Shown one piece after another: positions 52,823 to 62,489 of a DNA stretch of 64,000 nt. The notes under the pieces are model-generated. The model was not told where the DNA came from. It saw nothing but the letters and a program-made list of their open reading frames with translations, and made no database searches. Made by a program: the position numbers and the translations under genes. The stretch is from Qipengyuania huizhouensis (GTDB taxonomy: Bacteria > Pseudomonadota > Alphaproteobacteria > Sphingomonadales > Sphingomonadaceae). The stretch is taken from NCBI RefSeq assembly GCF_019711635.1, contig NZ_JAIGNT010000001.1, positions 372,001-436,000 on the forward strand, read 5' to 3'. How positions within the stretch are numbered: position 1 is the first letter of the stretch; the number at the start of each line of letters is the position of its first letter.

Positions 52823-53625
52823 TGGGCAAGCTTCCAGTCAAAGCTGAACGAAGTGATGTTCTTCCACGCCTCGTAATACTCGGGTGGCAGATCATCAAAG
52901 GGGGCGGCAAGTTGTACGGCCCGGATGGCCTGTTCGGCATGGCGGCTCGCTTGCGCGCGATTGGTGTCGTTGATGCCGGTCTGCCGGACTACTTGCGGTC
53001 GACCCGCCAAGCTACCGTCGGGGTTGAGACGGAAACGGAGGAAGGTGGTGATTGCATCAACATCGGGTCCGCTTGGCGGTTGCCATCTCGGCTTGATCTT
53101 GCGGGCGATGGCCTGAACCAGAGAGGCCTTCGCGCTTGCACCAATCTGCGAGGCGGGGGTGCGGGTTTCGTCAGTGGTCGTGCTGCCACCGGCGCCTGCC
53201 AGAAAGTCGCTACCGATGCGCGAACCGCCGCTGCGTTCGGACGGTCTGGGCTGGCTGCGCTCGCGCGGCTGTTCGCGGCGAGGCTGCGGGCGGGCCTCAC
53301 GGGCAGGAACGGGCACGGGCGACTGTACGCGCTGCGTGGGTCGTTCGACCACCGGGTCGCTCGGCGCGTCGAGCATTTCCGGTGAAGGCGAGGGAGTGTC
53401 GGACAAAGTCGGCGCGATGGCCGCCCGGCTTTCCGGCACAGGATCGGGTGCGGTCGCCTCCATACCGACATCTTCGGCGAGGTTGACTGTCATCCTTTCG
53501 GTACGCTCGATTTCGGGCGCGGGCATCAGAGCCTGGATTACCATGGCGGCGAGCAGCGCAAGGTGCAGCGCCACGGCGACGATCAGACCTGTGCGTTCTT
53601 CGCTCCTGATGCCTGCGCTATACAT
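52819..53625 (-). CDS. tolA: TolA-like cell-envelope protein
   Basis: A 268-residue protein with one N-terminal membrane helix (GLIVAVALHLALLAAMVIQAL), a long Pro/Arg/Ser-rich periplasmic middle, and a C-terminal TonB/TolA-like domain (IARKIKPRWQPPSGPDVDAI, LRFRLNPDGSLAGRPQVV). The ATG at 53625 is chosen because it opens the helix; a reading to 53688 overlaps tolR. It transmits energy from TolQR to Pal and TolB. Confidence 0.9.
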   Translation of the reverse strand: MYSAGIRSEERTGLIVAVALHLALLAAMVIQALMPAPEIERTERMTVNLAEDVGMEATAPDPVPESRAAIAPTLSDTPSPSPEMLDAPSDPVVERPTQRVQSPVPVPAREARPQPRREQPRERSQPRPSERSGGSRIGSDFLAGAGGSTTTDETRTPASQIGASAKASLVQAIARKIKPRWQPPSGPDVDAITTFLRFRLNPDGSLAGRPQVVRQTGINDTNRAQASRHAEQAIRAVQLAAPFDDLPPEYYEAWKNITSFSFDWKLAQ

Positions 53626-53635
53626 GGGACCGTGG

Positions 53636-54115
53636 CTATTCCCCGGACTCTGAACCGCGGTTGACCGGCGGAGCCGATTGTCCGCCATTCGTCACCAGTG
53701 AAATCCGGTTGAGTCCGGCGCGGTTGAGTTCTCCCATGACCGCCATCACGCGCCCGTAATCGAGCGCGCGGTCGGCGCGCAGTGTGATATCCGGCCCTTC
53801 GCCCGTGCGCGGGATGACCTCAAGCGCCTGCGGCAATTCGCCCACCGGAACCTGGTTGTCATCGATATAGACATAGCCTTCGGTGTCGATGCTGATCGAT
53901 ACCTGCTGTTGTTCCTGCGGCAGCGCGTTGGCGCGGCTGTCGGGGAGCTGGATCGGCACGCCCGCAGTCAGCAGCGGCGCGGTAACCATGAAGATGATCA
54001 GCAGCACCAGCATCACATCGACGAAGGGCGTGACGTTGATTTCGGCCATGGGCCGCCGCCCGCCGCGTCCGCGACGCCGCCTTGTTCCTTTCCCGGAAGC
54101 GAGAGTCATCGCCAT
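53636..54115 (-). CDS. tolR: TolR (ExbD family) energiser subunit
   Basis: A 159-residue protein with one membrane helix: PMAEINVTPFVDVMLVLLIIFMVTAPLL, where the conserved Asp in FVDVMLVLL is the proton-path residue. A periplasmic domain follows (VSISIDTEGYVYIDDNQVPVGELPQAL). The ATG at 54115 lies two bases after the tolQ stop. It pairs with TolQ to use proton motive force. Confidence 0.93.
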   Translation of the reverse strand: MAMTLASGKGTRRRRGRGGRRPMAEINVTPFVDVMLVLLIIFMVTAPLLTAGVPIQLPDSRANALPQEQQQVSISIDTEGYVYIDDNQVPVGELPQALEVIPRTGEGPDITLRADRALDYGRVMAVMGELNRAGLNRISLVTNGGQSAPPVNRGSESGE

Positions 54116-54116
54116 G

Positions 54117-54814
<698 letters not shown>

Positions 54815-54815
<1 letters not shown>

Positions 54816-55267
54816 CAATCCTCTGTCGAATGGACGAAGCGCGCGAAAGCCGCGCGCCATTCTTCTGGCTGGCGAATAGGCCGTCCGCCGGGTGAAACGA
54901 AGCCGACGCGCAAATGTGCCTCGGCCAGCAATTCTTCTCCGCGGAACGCCTTCTGGTGCATCCGGCAGGACGCGGCCTTAAGTTCGGTACAGCGGGTTTC
55001 GATGACAATATCGTCATCGAGCTTGGCTGGCCGCAAATATCTGAGGCTGACCTCGGACAGTGCATAAGCGCCGAGGCCCGCTTCGATTGCGGCGCGCTGA
55101 TCGATGTCGAGGCGGCGCAGCAGGTCGGAGCGCGCGCGTTCGAACCAGCGAAGGTAATTGGCATGGTAGACGATGCCCGAAAGATCGGTGTCTTCGTAAT
55201 AGGCGCGCACGGCATAGAGATGCCGGTCGCCATCGAGTACTCCGTCGGGGGGATTGGGCAAGGACAT
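54815..55267 (-). CDS. ybgC: Tol-Pal-associated acyl-CoA thioesterase YbgC
   Basis: A 150-residue hot-dog-fold thioesterase. YYEDTDLSGIVYHANYLRWFERARSDLLR near residues 22-51 is the family signature with catalytic Asp in the DTDLSGIVYH stretch. It opens the tol cluster, its stop overlapping the tolQ start as TGATG. It hydrolyses short or activated acyl-CoAs in the cytoplasm; its link to envelope work is through the gene cluster. Confidence 0.93.
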
Positions 55268-55363
55268 GCGAAAGGCGCTCTAGCGCAGCGGAGAGTCGCT
55301 GCAAAGCCGCCTTTCACTCCGAAAACATGAACGGCGGTGAAACGAGATTCTCGCGCGGCGAAA

Positions 55364-55741
55364 CTATCTGGCGATCATCGGGCCGAGCGGCTGCCCGCCG
55401 AAGATATGGACATGCAGATGCGGCACTTCCTGCCCGCCATGCGCGCCGACATTGGCCATCATTCGGTAACCGGGCTCCACCAATCCCTTGTCGCGCGCGA
55501 TCTTGCCGACCGCGCGCACGAAACCGGCGATTTCCTCCGCACTGGCTTTCGCACTGAAATCGTCCCAGCTGACATAGCGCCCTTTGGGGACCACCAGCGT
55601 ATGCACTTCGGCCTGCGGATTGATGTCCTCGAAAGCAAAGGCCCATTCGTCTTCGTAAACCTTGGACGAAGGGATCTCGCCGCGCAGGATTTTCGCGAAG
55701 ATATTGTCATCGTCATATGGTTGGGTCGGGTCGATCGGCAT
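55364..55741 (-). CDS. HIT-family (Hint-like) nucleotide hydrolase
   Basis: A 125-residue protein with the C-terminal histidine triad HLHVHIFGGQPLGPM and the N-terminal IFAKILRGEIPSSKVYED typical of HinT. Such proteins hydrolyse aminoacyl or amide nucleotides. Its start overlaps the hisE stop (TAATG), so it is carried at the end of the his cluster. Confidence 0.92.
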   Translation of the reverse strand: MPIDPTQPYDDDNIFAKILRGEIPSSKVYEDEWAFAFEDINPQAEVHTLVVPKGRYVSWDDFSAKASAEEIAGFVRAVGKIARDKGLVEPGYRMMANVGAHGGQEVPHLHVHIFGGQPLGPMIAR

Positions 55742-56055
55742 TATTCGCTCCTCGAGTTTTTCTCATCGATACCGGACACGCCCTCGCGCCGGTCCAGTTC
55801 GGCCATGACGTCGGCCAAGGGCACATTCTTTTCGGCGAGCAGTACCATTAAATGGAACAGCACATCGGCTGCTTCGCCGACCAGTTCCTCGCGGCTACCC
55901 GCAAGCGCTGCGACGCAGGTTTCGACGGCTTCCTCGCCCAGCTTGCGTACCATGACCGCCAGGCCGCGATGGGTCAGCTGCGCGACATAGCTGGTATCGG
56001 GATCGGCCTTGCGGCGTTCGGCAATGGTCGCCTCGAGGCGGGTAAGCGTGTCCAT
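55741..56055 (-). CDS. hisE: Phosphoribosyl-ATP diphosphatase
   Basis: A 104-residue second enzyme of histidine biosynthesis. VRKLGEEAVETCVAALAGSREELVGEAADVLFHLMVLLAEK in pieces is the HisE/MazG-like helical core with acidic metal ligands. It follows hisF after 17 bases and overlaps the HIT gene. Confidence 0.95.
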   Translation of the reverse strand: MDTLTRLEATIAERRKADPDTSYVAQLTHRGLAVMVRKLGEEAVETCVAALAGSREELVGEAADVLFHLMVLLAEKNVPLADVMAELDRREGVSGIDEKNSRSE

Positions 56056-56072
56056 GGGGCCCGTGTGCGGTA

Positions 56073-56846
56073 TCAGCCGCGCGCAGGCAAGCCCGCCGCG
56101 CGCAGGGCGCGGTGCGCCTCGCCGATCGAATGCTGGCCGAAATGGAAGATCGAGGCGGCGAGCACGGCGCTGGCATGGCCCTGCGTCACCCCTTCGACGA
56201 GATGGTCGAGCGTGCCCACACCGCCGCTGGCGATGACGGGTACGGAAACACTGTCTGCAATCGCGCGGGTCAGTTCGAGGTCGTATCCCTGCTTCGTCCC
56301 GTCACCGTCCATCGAGGTGACGAGCAGTTCGCCCGCACCCAGTTCGGCCAGCCTTTGCGCATGCTCGACCGCGTCGATGCCGGCGGCCTCTCGCCCGCCG
56401 TGGGTGTAGATTTCCCAGCCGCGAAAGCCCTCGCCCTGCGTATTGGCGCGCGCATCGACGCTGGCCACGATACACTGGCTGCCGAATTTCTCCGCAATCT
56501 CGCGCACGAGTTCGGGCCTTGTGACGGCTGCGGAATTCACCGCCACCTTGTCCGCCCCAGCCAGTAGTAGCGCCCGCGCATCCTCGACGCTGCGAACCCC
56601 GCCGCCAACGGTCAGCGGCATGAAGCACACTGCCGCGGTACGCCGCACCATGTCGAGCAGCGTCCCGCGCCCCTCGTGGCTGGCGGAAATGTCGAGGAAG
56701 CAAAGTTCGTCTGCTCCGGCGCGGTCATAGGCCTGCGCCTGCTCCACCGGATCGCCCGCGTCCTTGAGGTCGACGAAATTGACCCCCTTCACCACGCGCC
56801 CGTCGGCGACGTCGAGACAGGGAATGACGCGGATACGGACAGTCAT
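56073..56846 (-). CDS. hisF: Imidazole glycerol phosphate synthase subunit HisF
   Basis: A 257-residue (beta/alpha)8 cyclase. [24 protein letters not shown] opens with catalytic Asp (CLDV), and the phosphate loops [11 protein letters not shown] and [13 protein letters not shown] are visible. ATG at 56846 is chosen; the extension to 56966 overlaps the upstream small ORF. It works with HisH and overlaps the small membrane protein by ATGA. Confidence 0.95.
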   Translation of the reverse strand: MTVRIRVIPCLDVADGRVVKGVNFVDLKDAGDPVEQAQAYDRAGADELCFLDISASHEGRGTLLDMVRRTAAVCFMPLTVGGGVRSVEDARALLLAGADKVAVNSAAVTRPELVREIAEKFGSQCIVASVDARANTQGEGFRGWEIYTHGGREAAGIDAVEHAQRLAELGAGELLVTSMDGDGTKQGYDLELTRAIADSVSVPVIASGGVGTLDHLVEGVTQGHASAVLAASIFHFGQHSIGEAHRALRAAGLPARG

Positions 56847-57052
56847 TTGTTGAGAAAGCTCAGAATAATGAACCACAAGAGGGCGAGATCCAGCGCGCAA
56901 AGCGTCAACGAGAGAATCCAGAACAAGCGGGGCTTTGCTGCCTCTGTTATCTCTCCCCACGGCCAAACCTTTATGGAACGCGGGTCGGAAAAGCTGATCC
57001 CGGCAGTGACCAGTCCCAGAACGGTGAAAAAGAAAATCGCGACAAAAAGCAC
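56843..57052 (-). CDS. Small membrane protein inside the his cluster
   Basis: A 69-residue protein with two hydrophobic segments, [21 protein letters not shown] at the start and [24 protein letters not shown] near the end, split by a short loop ([15 protein letters not shown]). The start is GTG at 57052, one base overlapping the hisA stop, and its stop overlaps hisF. Unknown function; position between hisA and hisF is unusual. Confidence 0.75.
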   Translation of the reverse strand: MLFVAIFFFTVLGLVTAGISFSDPRSIKVWPWGEITEAAKPRLFWILSLTLCALDLALLWFIILSFLNK

Positions 57053-57780
57053 TACGCCCGCCCCGCCATCGCCAGAGCCGCCGCCAGATCTAACCGCCCG
57101 TCATAGAGCGCACGCCCGGTAATCACGCCCTCGATACCTTCCTTGGCATAGAGCGAGAGCACATGGATATCGTCCAGACCCTTCACCCCGCCGCTTGCGA
57201 TCACGGGAATATCTACCTGCCGCGCCAGTTCCACGGTCGCGTCGATATTCACGCCCTTGAGCAGCCCGTCGCGCCCGATATCGGTGAACAATAGCGCTGC
57301 AACTCCGGCATCCTCGAACCGGCGGGCAAGATCGACCACGGGCACGTCGGACACCTCGGCCCAGCCCTCGGTCGCGACCATGCCGTCCTTCGCATCCACC
57401 GCGACGACTATGCCGCCTTCGAACTCGCGCGCCATGTCCTTGACGAACTCGGGGTCCTTGAGGGCCGCAGAACCCATCACTATGCGCGACACGCCCGCAC
57501 CGAACCATCCTTCCACATCCTCGCGCTTGCGGATGCCGCCGCCAAGCTGGACATGACCGGGAAATGCCTCGACGATGCTCTCCACCGCCTCGCGGTTCTG
57601 CGCCGAGCCGGCGAAGGAGCCGTCGAGATCGACCACGTGCAGGTACTGTGCACCCGCCTCGGCGAACAGCGCCGCTTGCGCGGCGGGATTGTCGCCATAG
57701 ACGGTCGCGCGGTCCATATCGCCCTCCGCAAGGCGCACGACCTGGCCTCCCTTCAGGTCGATGGCGGGAAAGACGATCAC
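57052..57780 (-). CDS. hisA: ProFAR isomerase HisA
   Basis: A 242-residue (beta/alpha)8 isomerase. [20 protein letters not shown] carries the catalytic Asp, and [23 protein letters not shown] and [13 protein letters not shown] bind phosphates. GTG at 57780 is preferred because it overlaps the hisH stop as GTGA and GGAG stands ten bases upstream; GTG at 57789 is the alternative. Confidence 0.95.
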   Translation of the reverse strand: MIVFPAIDLKGGQVVRLAEGDMDRATVYGDNPAAQAALFAEAGAQYLHVVDLDGSFAGSAQNREAVESIVEAFPGHVQLGGGIRKREDVEGWFGAGVSRIVMGSAALKDPEFVKDMAREFEGGIVVAVDAKDGMVATEGWAEVSDVPVVDLARRFEDAGVAALLFTDIGRDGLLKGVNIDATVELARQVDIPVIASGGVKGLDDIHVLSLYAKEGIEGVITGRALYDGRLDLAAALAMAGRA

Positions 57781-58403
57781 GGTTTCCACTCCAGGAAGCG
57801 TTGCAGGATGCCGAGCCCGTAGCTCTGGCTTTTTTCGGGATGGAACTGCACCCCGAGGATATTGTCGCGCCCGACTGCGGCAACCAGCCCGCCGCCATGG
57901 TCGGTCATCGCCAGCACGTCGCGGCCGCTGTCGGCATGGAAATGGTAGGAATGGAGGAAATAGGCCTCGCCCAGCTCGATCACCTCATGGTTCTTCGCAT
58001 GCAGTGTGGGCGCGACGTCGTTCCAACCCATGTGCGGCACTTTCACGCTGGTATCGGTCGGCTCGATCAGCCGGACTTCGCCTTCGATCCAGTCGAGCCC
58101 CGCCGTTTCGCCATATTCCAGCCCGCGCGTGGCGAGCAATTGCATGCCCACGCAAATGCCGAGGAACGGCGCGCCACCCACAAATACCCGCTCGCGCATT
58201 GCTTCGATCGCACCCTTCTCCGCGCGTAGCCCTGCCGCGCAGGCCCCGAAACTGCCGACTCCGGGCAGCACGATCCGGTCGGCGGCGCGCAACACGTCGG
58301 GATCGGCCGTAACCTTCACCTGCGCCCCTACCTTGCGCAGCGCGTTCTCGACCGAGTGCAGATTGCCCGCGCCGTAATCGACCAGCGCGATCACTTCACC
58401 CAC
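57777..58403 (-). CDS. hisH: Imidazole glycerol phosphate synthase subunit HisH
   Basis: A 208-residue glutamine amidotransferase. [18 protein letters not shown] opens the class I domain; the nucleophile Cys is in [11 protein letters not shown] and the His-Glu pair in [11 protein letters not shown] at 58403 is the start ([11 protein letters not shown]), overlapping the hisB stop by eight bases. It supplies ammonia to HisF. Confidence 0.95.
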   Translation of the reverse strand: MGEVIALVDYGAGNLHSVENALRKVGAQVKVTADPDVLRAADRIVLPGVGSFGACAAGLRAEKGAIEAMRERVFVGGAPFLGICVGMQLLATRGLEYGETAGLDWIEGEVRLIEPTDTSVKVPHMGWNDVAPTLHAKNHEVIELGEAYFLHSYHFHADSGRDVLAMTDHGGGLVAAVGRDNILGVQFHPEKSQSYGLGILQRFLEWKP

Positions 58404-58989
58404 CGAGCTGTCCCTTGGTGCTGGGGATCGCCCCGCCCTTGCGCGGATCGATTTCCACTGCGGCGCGCATGGCGCGGGCGAAGCCCTTGTAAATGCTCTC
58501 GCAGATATGGTGGTTATTGGCGCCGTAGAGCAATTCGACATGCAGCGTCAGCCCGCAGGTCTGCGCGATGGAATGGAACCAGTGCTCGATCAGCTCGGTA
58601 TCCCATTCGCCCAGCTTTTCCTGGCTGAAGCCCGCCCGCCAGACGAGATAGGGCCGCCCGGAAATATCGAGCGCCACACGCGCCAGCGTTTCGTCCATCG
58701 GCGAATAGGCACTGCCGTAACGCGCAATCCCGCCCTTGTCGCCCAGCGCCTGCGCCAGCGCCTGTCCCAGGGCCAGCGCGCTGTCCTCGGTCGTGTGATG
58801 CTGGTCGACATGGAGATCACCATCGACCTTCATCGTTACGTCGATCAGCGAATGCCTGGAAAACTGCTCGACCATGTGATCGAGGAAACCGATCCCGGTG
58901 GAAATGTCATAGGCACCCGTCCCGTCAAGGTCGACTTCGACCAGGATGTGCGTTTCCGCGGTGTTTCTTTCGATACGGCCTGTTCGCAT
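58396..58989 (-). CDS. hisB: Imidazoleglycerol-phosphate dehydratase
   Basis: A 197-residue enzyme of the histidine pathway. Metal-binding His motifs [12 protein letters not shown] and [17 protein letters not shown] are visible with [13 protein letters not shown]. It begins the his cluster in this window, running hisB, hisH, hisA, small membrane gene, hisF, hisE. Confidence 0.95.
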   Translation of the reverse strand: MRTGRIERNTAETHILVEVDLDGTGAYDISTGIGFLDHMVEQFSRHSLIDVTMKVDGDLHVDQHHTTEDSALALGQALAQALGDKGGIARYGSAYSPMDETLARVALDISGRPYLVWRAGFSQEKLGEWDTELIEHWFHSIAQTCGLTLHVELLYGANNHHICESIYKGFARAMRAAVEIDPRKGGAIPSTKGQLGG

Positions 58990-59103
58990 AGCGCCTGCCT
59001 ATAGGCGCCAGTGTGGGCGGCGCAAGAAATAGCCGCTATTCGCAGGGTAAAGACAGGCTTAAACCGCTTGACCACGGCATCGTGCGGTTCCACCTAGGAA
59101 AGC

Positions 59104-59604
59104 ATGAGCGAAGACACGCCAGACAGCCTTATTCCCTATGACACCATCGTGCAGGAGGCCCTGCGCGCAGTGGTTGGCCGGGTACTGGGCGAAATCGAGC
59201 AAAGTGGCAGCGAACTGCCCGGTGCGCACCATTTCTACATCACCTTCAAGACACACGCGCCGGGGGTTTCGATCCCCGCCAGCCTACGCGAGCGGTTTCC
59301 CGACGAAATGACCATAGTGCTGCAGAACAAGTTCTGGGATTTGAACGTGCGCGAAGACGGCTTCTCGGTCGGCCTGTCCTTCAACCAGATCCCATCGCAA
59401 CTCGACATTCCCTATTCCGCAATCACGCAATTCGTCGATCCGGCGGTGGATTTCGGCCTGCAGTTCCAGGCGACCGTCGCCGACATGGCTCCCGCCGCGA
59501 CCGAAGAGGCCGGGAATGACGAGGAACAGGGTCGCCAGGCACCCGTTGCAGGTGTGGAAGACGGCTCGAATGTCGTCTCGGTCGATTTCGGCCGGAAGAA
59601 GTAG
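59104..59604 (+). CDS. SspB-type ClpXP adaptor
   Basis: A 166-residue adaptor that delivers tagged proteins to ClpXP. LIPYDTIVQEALRAVVGRVL and HHFYITFKTHAPGVSIPASLRERFPDEMTIVLQNKFWDL in pieces match the alphaproteobacterial SspB fold; the acidic linker (EEAGNDEEQGRQ) and the short tail GSNVVSVDFGRKK, which should bind the ClpX zinc domain, follow. AGGAAAG precedes the ATG. Divergent from hisB. Confidence 0.88.
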   Translation: MSEDTPDSLIPYDTIVQEALRAVVGRVLGEIEQSGSELPGAHHFYITFKTHAPGVSIPASLRERFPDEMTIVLQNKFWDLNVREDGFSVGLSFNQIPSQLDIPYSAITQFVDPAVDFGLQFQATVADMAPAATEEAGNDEEQGRQAPVAGVEDGSNVVSVDFGRKK

Positions 59605-59643
59605 AGGCGCGGGGGCTGATCTGCGCCGGAAGGTGCACAGGGA

Positions 59644-60057
59644 ATGGTTAGACACGTCAAGGAAATGGGTGCAGATCTCGTGGAGAATACGCGCGAGGCG
59701 ACAGGTGGTCGCGAGGAAAATGTACCCGGCCCGTCGACCAATCCCATGACCAACATCCTGCTGGCGGATCTGATGATCCGCGCGGGGTCATACGTTATGC
59801 GCGATGCAATCGAGCGCGGAATGCTTCGCGGGCGCTACGGACGCGAAACGGCGCGAGAGATGATCAAGAACAAGTCGCTCGGCCAGCAGGCGATCAGCTT
59901 CGCACTCGCCAAGGTGGCGACACGCAGTCTGCCCGGCGCATTGCTGGTGGGCGGCGGTGCGCTCGCCAAGACGATCTTCGACCGCAGCCAGAAGCGAAGA
60001 AAATCGCGCCGCAAAGGCGATCGTGCCCTGATCGAACAGGCCCATTCGGACGAGTAG
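59644..60057 (+). CDS. Hypothetical protein, 137 residues
   Basis: Not recognised. The product is basic at its C-terminus (SQKRRKSRRKGDRALIE) with a moderately hydrophobic middle (SFALAKVATRSLPGALLVGGGALAKTIF) that could be membrane-associated. It sits between the SspB-type gene and gmk on the same strand, with GGAAGG upstream of the ATG. Context suggests no clear role. Confidence 0.75.
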   Translation: MVRHVKEMGADLVENTREATGGREENVPGPSTNPMTNILLADLMIRAGSYVMRDAIERGMLRGRYGRETAREMIKNKSLGQQAISFALAKVATRSLPGALLVGGGALAKTIFDRSQKRRKSRRKGDRALIEQAHSDE

Positions 60058-60094
60058 GCTTGATTTGAACGCGCCGCTTGGCCCAAAGGCGCGC

Positions 60095-60745
60095 ATGGCC
60101 GATTCCTCAGACAGTCACGACAACGCACTCGCCCGGCGCGGATTGATGTTCATCCTCTCCTCGCCCAGCGGGGCCGGGAAGACCACGATCAGCCGCATGC
60201 TGCTGGCTGCCGATCCGTCGATCAAACTATCCGTCAGCGTAACCACCCGCCCGCCGCGCCCGGGCGAAATCGACGGTGTGCATTACTTCTTCCTCGACGA
60301 TGCCGCCTTCGACCGTATGGTGGAGGAAGACGATTTCTACGAATGGGCGCATGTCTTCGGCCACCGCTATGGCACACCCAAGGGCCATATCCGCAATGCG
60401 TTGAAGGAAGGGCAGGACTTCCTTTTCGACATCGACTGGCAGGGTACGCAGCAGCTCTACCAGAAGGACCAGCAGGACGTGGTACGCGTGTTCATCCTGC
60501 CGCCCAGCATCGCCGAACTCGAACGCCGTCTGCGTAGCCGGGCGACGGACAGCGAAGAAGTGGTGCAGGCCCGCATGGAACGCGCCCGCGCCGAGATCAG
60601 CCACTGGGACGCCTATGACTATGTGGTAATCAACGAGGATGTGAACGATTGCTTCGCCAAGGTGCGCGAAATCCTCGACGCCGAACGCATGAGGCGCCAG
60701 CGCCAGACAGGCCTGATCCCGTTCGTGCGAGAACTGATGGGGTAA
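60095..60745 (+). CDS. gmk: Guanylate kinase
   Basis: A 216-residue GMP kinase. P-loop SSPSGAGKTTISRML at residues 18-32, GMP-binding SVTTRPPRPGEIDGVHYFF and FYEWAHVFGHRYGTPK, and lid region IAELERRLRSRATDSEE. The ATG at 60095 is preferred; a TTG at 60065 is upstream. A terminator lies 24 bases after the stop. Confidence 0.95.
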   Translation: MADSSDSHDNALARRGLMFILSSPSGAGKTTISRMLLAADPSIKLSVSVTTRPPRPGEIDGVHYFFLDDAAFDRMVEEDDFYEWAHVFGHRYGTPKGHIRNALKEGQDFLFDIDWQGTQQLYQKDQQDVVRVFILPPSIAELERRLRSRATDSEEVVQARMERARAEISHWDAYDYVVINEDVNDCFAKVREILDAERMRRQRQTGLIPFVRELMG

Positions 60746-60768
60746 GCGGTTTGGTGTGAAGGCGAGTC

Positions 60769-60788
60769 GGGTAGCTAACTACCCTTTT
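60769..60788 (+). terminator. Rho-independent terminator after gmk
   Basis: GGGTAG-CTAA-CTACCC followed directly by TTTT, a 6-bp perfect stem with a 4-base loop. Confidence 0.8.
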
Positions 60789-60954
60789 CGAATGCCCTGC
60801 CCTGCCGAGGCACCGTAAGCGGAAGCTTCTTGCCCTCAAAGGCCCCGACATCGGACCTCGGGATGCCGACTTCCCGCCAGCACTACGCGTTTTCTCTTAG
60901 CCGGCCTTTCCCGGACCATTCACCATAGTCTGGGATAAGTTAAGGATCGCCGCC

Positions 60955-61545
60955 ATGGAAAACTCACTCGCCCCTCGGGATATGTCGCAAGACTACGAGC
61001 GCTCGCATCAGCGCAAGGCGATGTTCGTTACTGCGAACCTGTCTTCGTCTGGGATGACCGGCAATGTGCGTGTGCGCAACATTTCGGATTCCGGAGCTCT
61101 GATTGAAGCCGACACCTTGCCGCCGGTGGGCGAACGCGTGAAGCTGCGCAAAGGCGAGCTAAGTGCAACCGGCACCATAATCCGCCGCGAAGGCAAGCAA
61201 GCAGGGATCCGTTTCGAGCGCCTCGTGAACGCGATCGACTGGTTGCCGAACAAGGCACACTCGCAATTGATGGTCGACATCGCTTTCGAAACGATCAAAC
61301 CCCGTTTCGAGGGCGGCCCTCCCACCGCCAACGCTGCGGCGAATGCGCGCGCAGAGGCAATAGCCTTGCCGTCCAGCCCAGCCACGCGAGACGAACTGGA
61401 AGGCATCGCCGATATGCTCGATGCGCTGGCGGACCGGATGAGCGAAGACCCGGTGATCCTTGCAAGCTATCTCGACAAGCTACAAGTGCTCGACATCGCC
61501 TCACAAAAACTGCGCAAGGTTGGACGCAACCTACCTGATCGCTAA
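60955..61545 (+). CDS. PilZ-domain protein
   Basis: A 196-residue protein with an N-terminal PilZ domain: RSHQRKAMFVTANLSSSGMTGNVRVRNISDSGALIEADTLPPVGERVKLRKGELSATGTI in pieces (RxxxR-like at residues 16-20 and the D/NxSxxG motif NISDSGA). The C-terminal 80 residues are helical (DELEGIADMLDALADRM). May respond to c-di-GMP. Stands alone between gmk and the convergent SDR gene. Confidence 0.85.
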   Translation: MENSLAPRDMSQDYERSHQRKAMFVTANLSSSGMTGNVRVRNISDSGALIEADTLPPVGERVKLRKGELSATGTIIRREGKQAGIRFERLVNAIDWLPNKAHSQLMVDIAFETIKPRFEGGPPTANAAANARAEAIALPSSPATRDELEGIADMLDALADRMSEDPVILASYLDKLQVLDIASQKLRKVGRNLPDR

Positions 61546-61668
61546 CTGGTTACGAACTCTCTGCCACCAGCCACATCCCGCGGCACAATCACCCCTAATG
61601 CGCTCTGCGGCCAGAAAACTCGAGTCAGCGAGACACCGCCTCTCAACAGACAGGAATGCAGCGCGGAG

Positions 61669-62475
61669 CTACCTTCCGCCCGCCGGATCAGCGAAATGCG
61701 TGGGCAGGTGAGCGTTGACGATACCGCCGTCGACCGCGATCGTTTCGCCTACGGTATAGTCGCCCGCACGGCTGGCGAGATAGACGCAGCTGCCGCCCAT
61801 ATCGAACTTGTCGCCCACGCGCTTGTTCGGGATGCCCTGAGCGCTGGCCTCGGCATGGTCGCGCGCGACCTTGTTCATATTGCTCGGGAATGCGCCCGGA
61901 GCGATGCCGGTGACATAGACGTGGTCCTGCACCAGCCGCGCGGCCATGCGGCGCGTAAGGTGGATCAGCGCCGCCTTGCTGGCCTGGTAGGAATAGGTCT
62001 CCCAAGGGTTGATACGCAGGCCGTCGATGCTGGCAATGTTGATCACCTTGCCGGGCTTGTCCTGGCTGGCATTGGCGGTGAGGAGCTTGTGCAGTTTCTG
62101 CGTCAGGAAGAAGGGCGTCTTGACGTTGAGGTCCATGACCTTGTCCCAGCCCTCTTCCGGGAAGTCGAGATAATCCGCACCCCAGGCCGCGCCGGCATTG
62201 TTGACGAGGATGTCGAGGTGGGATTCCTTCGCGGAAATCTCGGCCACCAGTTCATCGATGCCTTCCAGCGTCGAGATATCGCCCTGGATCGGAACGACCT
62301 TGTCGCCCAGTTCTTCGGCAGTTTCGTGCAGTTCGCCGCCCTTGCGCGCGGTGATATAGACCCGCTCTGCGCCCGCGGCGAGAAAGCCCTCCACGATCAT
62401 GCGGCCGATGCCGCGGCTGCCGCCGGTAACGAGGGCAATGCGCCCCTTGAGGCTGAACATGTCTTCGAGGTTCAT
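61669..62475 (-). CDS. Short-chain dehydrogenase/reductase
   Basis: A 268-residue SDR oxidoreductase. TGGSRGIGRMI at residues 17-27 is the cofactor loop, NNAG follows, and catalytic YQASK is present (Tyr about 161). It lies 14 bases downstream of an acyl-CoA dehydrogenase gene in the same direction, so it could reduce or oxidise a fatty-acid intermediate. Exact substrate unknown. Confidence 0.9.
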   Translation of the reverse strand: MNLEDMFSLKGRIALVTGGSRGIGRMIVEGFLAAGAERVYITARKGGELHETAEELGDKVVPIQGDISTLEGIDELVAEISAKESHLDILVNNAGAAWGADYLDFPEEGWDKVMDLNVKTPFFLTQKLHKLLTANASQDKPGKVINIASIDGLRINPWETYSYQASKAALIHLTRRMAARLVQDHVYVTGIAPGAFPSNMNKVARDHAEASAQGIPNKRVGDKFDMGGSCVYLASRAGDYTVGETIAVDGGIVNAHLPTHFADPAGGR

Positions 62476-62489
62476 ATCGTCTCTCCCGC

